Both the position numbers and the translations under genes were made by a program. DNA of 64,000 bases from Lepidodermella squamata (taxonomy: Eukaryota; Gastrotricha). Each line of letters begins with the position of its first letter. The stretch's first letter is position 1. The DNA is taken from the NCBI GenBank assembly GCA_047495785.1, contig JBLDXI010000007.1:1488001-1552000 (forward strand), read 5' to 3'. Below are positions 61,156-64,000 of the stretch, piece after piece. The notes beneath the pieces were generated by a model. The model saw nothing but the letters and a program-made list of their open reading frames with translations. It did not search any database and had not been told where the DNA came from.

Positions 61156-63248
61156 CTAGCAAGCCGATTTGTTCGAGTAGTTATAGCCGAGTTTATTTAG
61201 CCGCTCCACTACGGCCTGGCCATATTCTTCAGCCATTGAATTAGCCGTGACAAGCCTCTTTTTCCGAAATTGAAATTGGAAGCCCTCAATGTAAGGAATC
61301 CGGTAGTGAATCAGCCGTCCGACGTCATAAGGATCCAGCATCTCGCTCGGCCCGCCGTCTGCAATGACATGTACACAGAAATAATCGACGTTATCCGCTC
61401 GAATGATATGCTTGAATCGGCCAGCAGTGTGCGGCAAAATCGCTCGTTTCCTCATCGACAGAAGCCGAGTATACACGAGCGTAGTATTAGGCGGCGAAAA
61501 ATCACACTGCCTCCGGTGGGAAAAACCGAAAAACCAAGAGTAGAACGCCCAGCCGCCTGTTGTCGCATTTTTTCGATGCGATTCATCCAAAAACTCGATC
61601 AAAGAATCGTAGTTGCTGGGTTGAGACTTTGATGGGTAGTAGTGGAAAAATTCGTCGTCGTCATGCATGCCAATGTAATCTACACGCCCTTTCAATCGAT
61701 ACAAACAGTCGTTTTGCAATCCTGGTTGGACGAATTGATCCGGCGACTGAACGGGCGCATCGATGAAAAACGTCGCCAAGGTAACCACCTTCAACTTGTT
61801 GATGTAAACATCTGTAAAAACATTCGTTAAAATCATTAAAAATCAGAACAAATTAAAAAAATTAATTTTTCAAATTTGAAGTTGAATTTTTAAACTTTTA
61901 AAAAAATTTAAATTTAAATTTAAATTTCAAATTGTTGAATTGTTGAATTTTTTTTATATTTCAAATTTGACATTGAATTTAGGGATATAGTGAAATCATT
62001 ACCAAATTATTGAATTCAGTACCAAACATCATTGAATTCCGTACCAAATTATCCCAAACAGTTCCAAATTCCAAATCCCCAATTTGAAGACCCAGTCTTC
62101 AACTCTAACCTAACCCTAACCTAACCCTAACCTAACCCTAACCCTAACCCTAACCCTAACCACTTAAAAAACGAATAAAATGGTTAGGTATTGAATTAAA
62201 TGAAATTTGGTACCGGCGTAAGATTTTCCCTTGAATTTAAAACTTTTTTGAATTTTGAATTTTGAATTTTTTTGAAAATAAATTTGAAATTTGAAATTCA
62301 AATTTAATTTAATTTAATTGTTTAATTTAATTAGTATTCCCATTATCAGAAATACCTACCTAGAAGCTTCTCGTATCTATTCAAGTTTTTCTGATTGATA
62401 TAGATGACGAAATATTCGAAACCGATCAATCGATGATACTCAATCCATTCGGGCAGCCGGTCGAAATGATTGTGCGCCGTCATTGTGCAAGCCGCTAGTT
62501 TGTACTGCCTGTCTCTTTCCGGCAGGTCAAAATTGCAGACTCGCAAATTTCGCCCGGCTTGGTCGAACTCTGGCCGTTGCGGCGACGTTAAATTTACCAT
62601 AAAATAGGACCCATTTCCCGCCGGCTCGTTGATCTCACCGGCAATCGGGCATTTCAAGACGATTGTCCATCTTTCACTGTCGCCGGTTCCATTTCGACCC
62701 TTGATACTTTGGCAAGCGCTGTTTGGTCCGTTAGGTAAATGAACAACAAATTTAGTGTCTAGCCAATCGTTGTAGTCTTCGAAGTGATGAGGGGAATCGA
62801 ATTTCCAGTTCTTTTTCTTATTATTCTTCGAAGCGCTAACATTGCGTCTAGGATCTTCTTTCAGCTTAGGATCCACCATTAACGCGAGCAAAATAACGTA
62901 AAGGAACGTAGCTTCTTCAGGTGATGAGCTGCTGTTTGATGAGATTATTTCGCTTTTCAGGAATAAACTGCCAGGAATGGGCAGTCGGGGAGAAATCATA
63001 TACAGCTGTTTGTCGTTGATATCGTCCTCGAAAGCTTTGCGACATGCTGCAAATTCATCGTTCGATCTGAAACGAGGCGTTGTCAGCCTTTTATTAGGGG
63101 CGGCATCGATCAGCTTCGACCAGTAATTAAAGCGATTGAAATACGCGGAAAGAAAAGGTTGTTGAGAAATGATGACGAGGCATAACAGAGCGGAAATAGT
63201 AAAAAAGATTCCAGTTAATGGCTGAACCTTTTTGGGCTCGAAAGTCAT
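61156..63248 (-). CDS. GT92 (DUF23) family glycosyltransferase, type II membrane protein
   Basis: Exon 1 is 63248-62360 and exon 2 is 61811-61156. A 548-nt GTAGGT...TTTTTACAG intron separates them and the frame is kept; the product is about 514 aa. A signal anchor (about 14-34, GIFFTISALLCLVIISQQP) precedes a stem and catalytic domain. GT92 hallmarks are LPEWIEYHRLIGFEYFVIY, the acidic metal-binding-type motif MHDDDEFF (about residue 343) and RADNVDYFCVH. Known GT92 enzymes transfer galactose onto N-glycan core fucose in the Golgi; the exact substrate here is not determined. Sequons (NSSSS, NVS, NGS) fit a lumenal domain. The intron holds a telomere-like array. Confidence 0.88.
62105..62163. 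repeat. Interstitial telomere-like (CCCTAA/CCTAA) array in an intron
   Basis: About 58 bases of alternating CCTAA and CCCTAA units (for example TAACCTAACCCTAACC). On the other strand they read TTAGG/TTAGGG. The array lies in the AT-rich intron of the GT92 gene, whose flanks are dominated by AAATTT words. Confidence 0.92.
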
Positions 63249-64000
63249 TCTTGAATTTTCAGTATAAAAGTCTATCTTCCGAAAATCTATCTCAAATTTT
63301 TAACTTGAATTTTTGGCTATAATACCAGGTGTGTAGAATCTGCAGACATTCCCGGCAGGAAACTAAATTTTCCTGCGTTAGGAGGCTTAAAAACTTCCCA
63401 AACTATCACTGAAAAACACAAATTTCCCAGCAGCAAGGCTGTCCGGATCTACACCCCTGTTTAATACACTGACCGAAAAGGCTCCCATTTATCTTTTCAA
63501 AAAAATGAATGAATTGGCGTTTCGAATTAAGCACGTGCCCATTTGTATTTGTCATGATTTAAGGTGCGAGATTCAGCTTATATTCTACGCATCACAGTAG
63601 ATGGCGACAATTCATAACAAAAATTCAAGCTAAAATCACCATTAATAATTTTGTCCACAATTAGGTTCAGAATTATACTTTAGTGTCCTGGCGCTAAATG
63701 TTTCTGATTCTGGCGATTTCAGCTTTTTTCGTTTGTTCATCGACACTGATGCCCTCCCTGAACCTTGGATTTTGTATTTTCGCTAAATGGTACCCTAAGC
63801 TCAGATATAAGTATATCGGAAAAATCACTGATTTGCAAAATCGATATTCGATACTGGGAATCGATATTTACGAATTGGGGGAATCTAGCACTGAAGTATC
63901 AAATTTAGGGTTGGATAAACCTTATAATTTAGGATGCGTACTTGGCACATGGTCCGATTTCTACCTCCAGGCTTATTCAGCTAGCTTTATTTTCTGTAAG
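63249..64000. other. Intergenic stretch with repeat fragments
   Basis: A possible small MITE at 63328-63461 has loosely inverted ends (GGTGTGTAGAATCTGCAGAC and, inverted, AGGGGTGTAGATCCGGAC). Bases 63815-63900 are an inverted dispersed repeat B copy. No gene is seen. Confidence 0.4.
63815..63900 (-). repeat. Dispersed repeat family B, inverted copy
   Basis: Its reverse complement shares CTTCAGT, AAATATCGAT, AGTATCGA and AAATCAGTGATTTTTCCGAT with 46080-46210. Confidence 0.5.

Overview
This window is nuclear DNA from a small, intron-poor animal. It carries metazoan gene families: Cys-loop receptors, CBP-type TAZ/KIX domains, a SOCS-box protein, galaxin-like proteins, a GT92 glycosyltransferase and PI-PLC X-domain proteins. 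It also has eukaryotic tRNA genes, three U1 snRNA genes, and spliceosomal introns that are mostly 47-62 nt long. Many start codons lie only a few bases to about 30 bases after a pyrimidine-rich ...AG. Two gene groups are spaced like operons, so the animal probably uses spliced-leader trans-splicing. I cannot name the phylum from this sequence alone. A nematode, flatworm, rotifer or larvacean would all be compatible. An interstitial TTAGGG/TTAGG array sits in one intron.

Layout. 0.4-6 kb: a foldback MITE abutting a broken TAZ1-KIX-RING gene, a 3'-truncated Cys-loop receptor and a basic, lysine-rich protein. 6-12 kb: MITEs, a decayed GC-rich Ty3/gypsy element and a 1.3-kb transposon with about 145-bp inverted ends. 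13-16.5 kb: a 794-aa secreted Gly/Asn/Pro tandem-repeat protein, a foldback hairpin and a processed ADP/ATP-carrier pseudogene. 17.9-19.8 kb: an ankyrin/SOCS-box gene followed by a small membrane-protein gene. 20-26 kb: tRNA cluster A, a PI-PLC-like gene, U1 copy 1 and more tRNAs. 26.3-31.4 kb: a four-gene cassette of three membrane proteins and a tyrosine recombinase, bracketed by an inverted 19-bp motif. 31.5-38 kb: a membrane-anchored methyltransferase, partial tRNA blocks, an unknown two-exon gene and U1 copy 2. 39-45 kb: two tandem galaxin-like genes. 47.9-50.7 kb: tRNA cluster B (an inverted copy of cluster A), U1 copy 3 and a PI-PLC exon pseudogene. 51.8-60.3 kb: an intact Cys-loop receptor and two more PI-PLC-like genes. 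61-63.3 kb: a GT92 glycosyltransferase.

How the parts relate. Much of the window arose by local segmental duplication. The tRNA/U1 blocks, PI-PLC-like genes and Cys-loop receptors recur on both sides of the middle, often inverted. The PI-PLC-like proteins are secreted, and all three lack the first catalytic histidine (IPGSH has become IPGSY), so they look like pseudoenzymes. The most unusual unit is the recombinase cassette. It combines a Crypton-like zinc-finger/tyrosine-recombinase protein with three predicted membrane proteins, a trans-splice-style acceptor before every start codon, and flanking inverted CTCGACACC motifs. I know of no described element with that composition.
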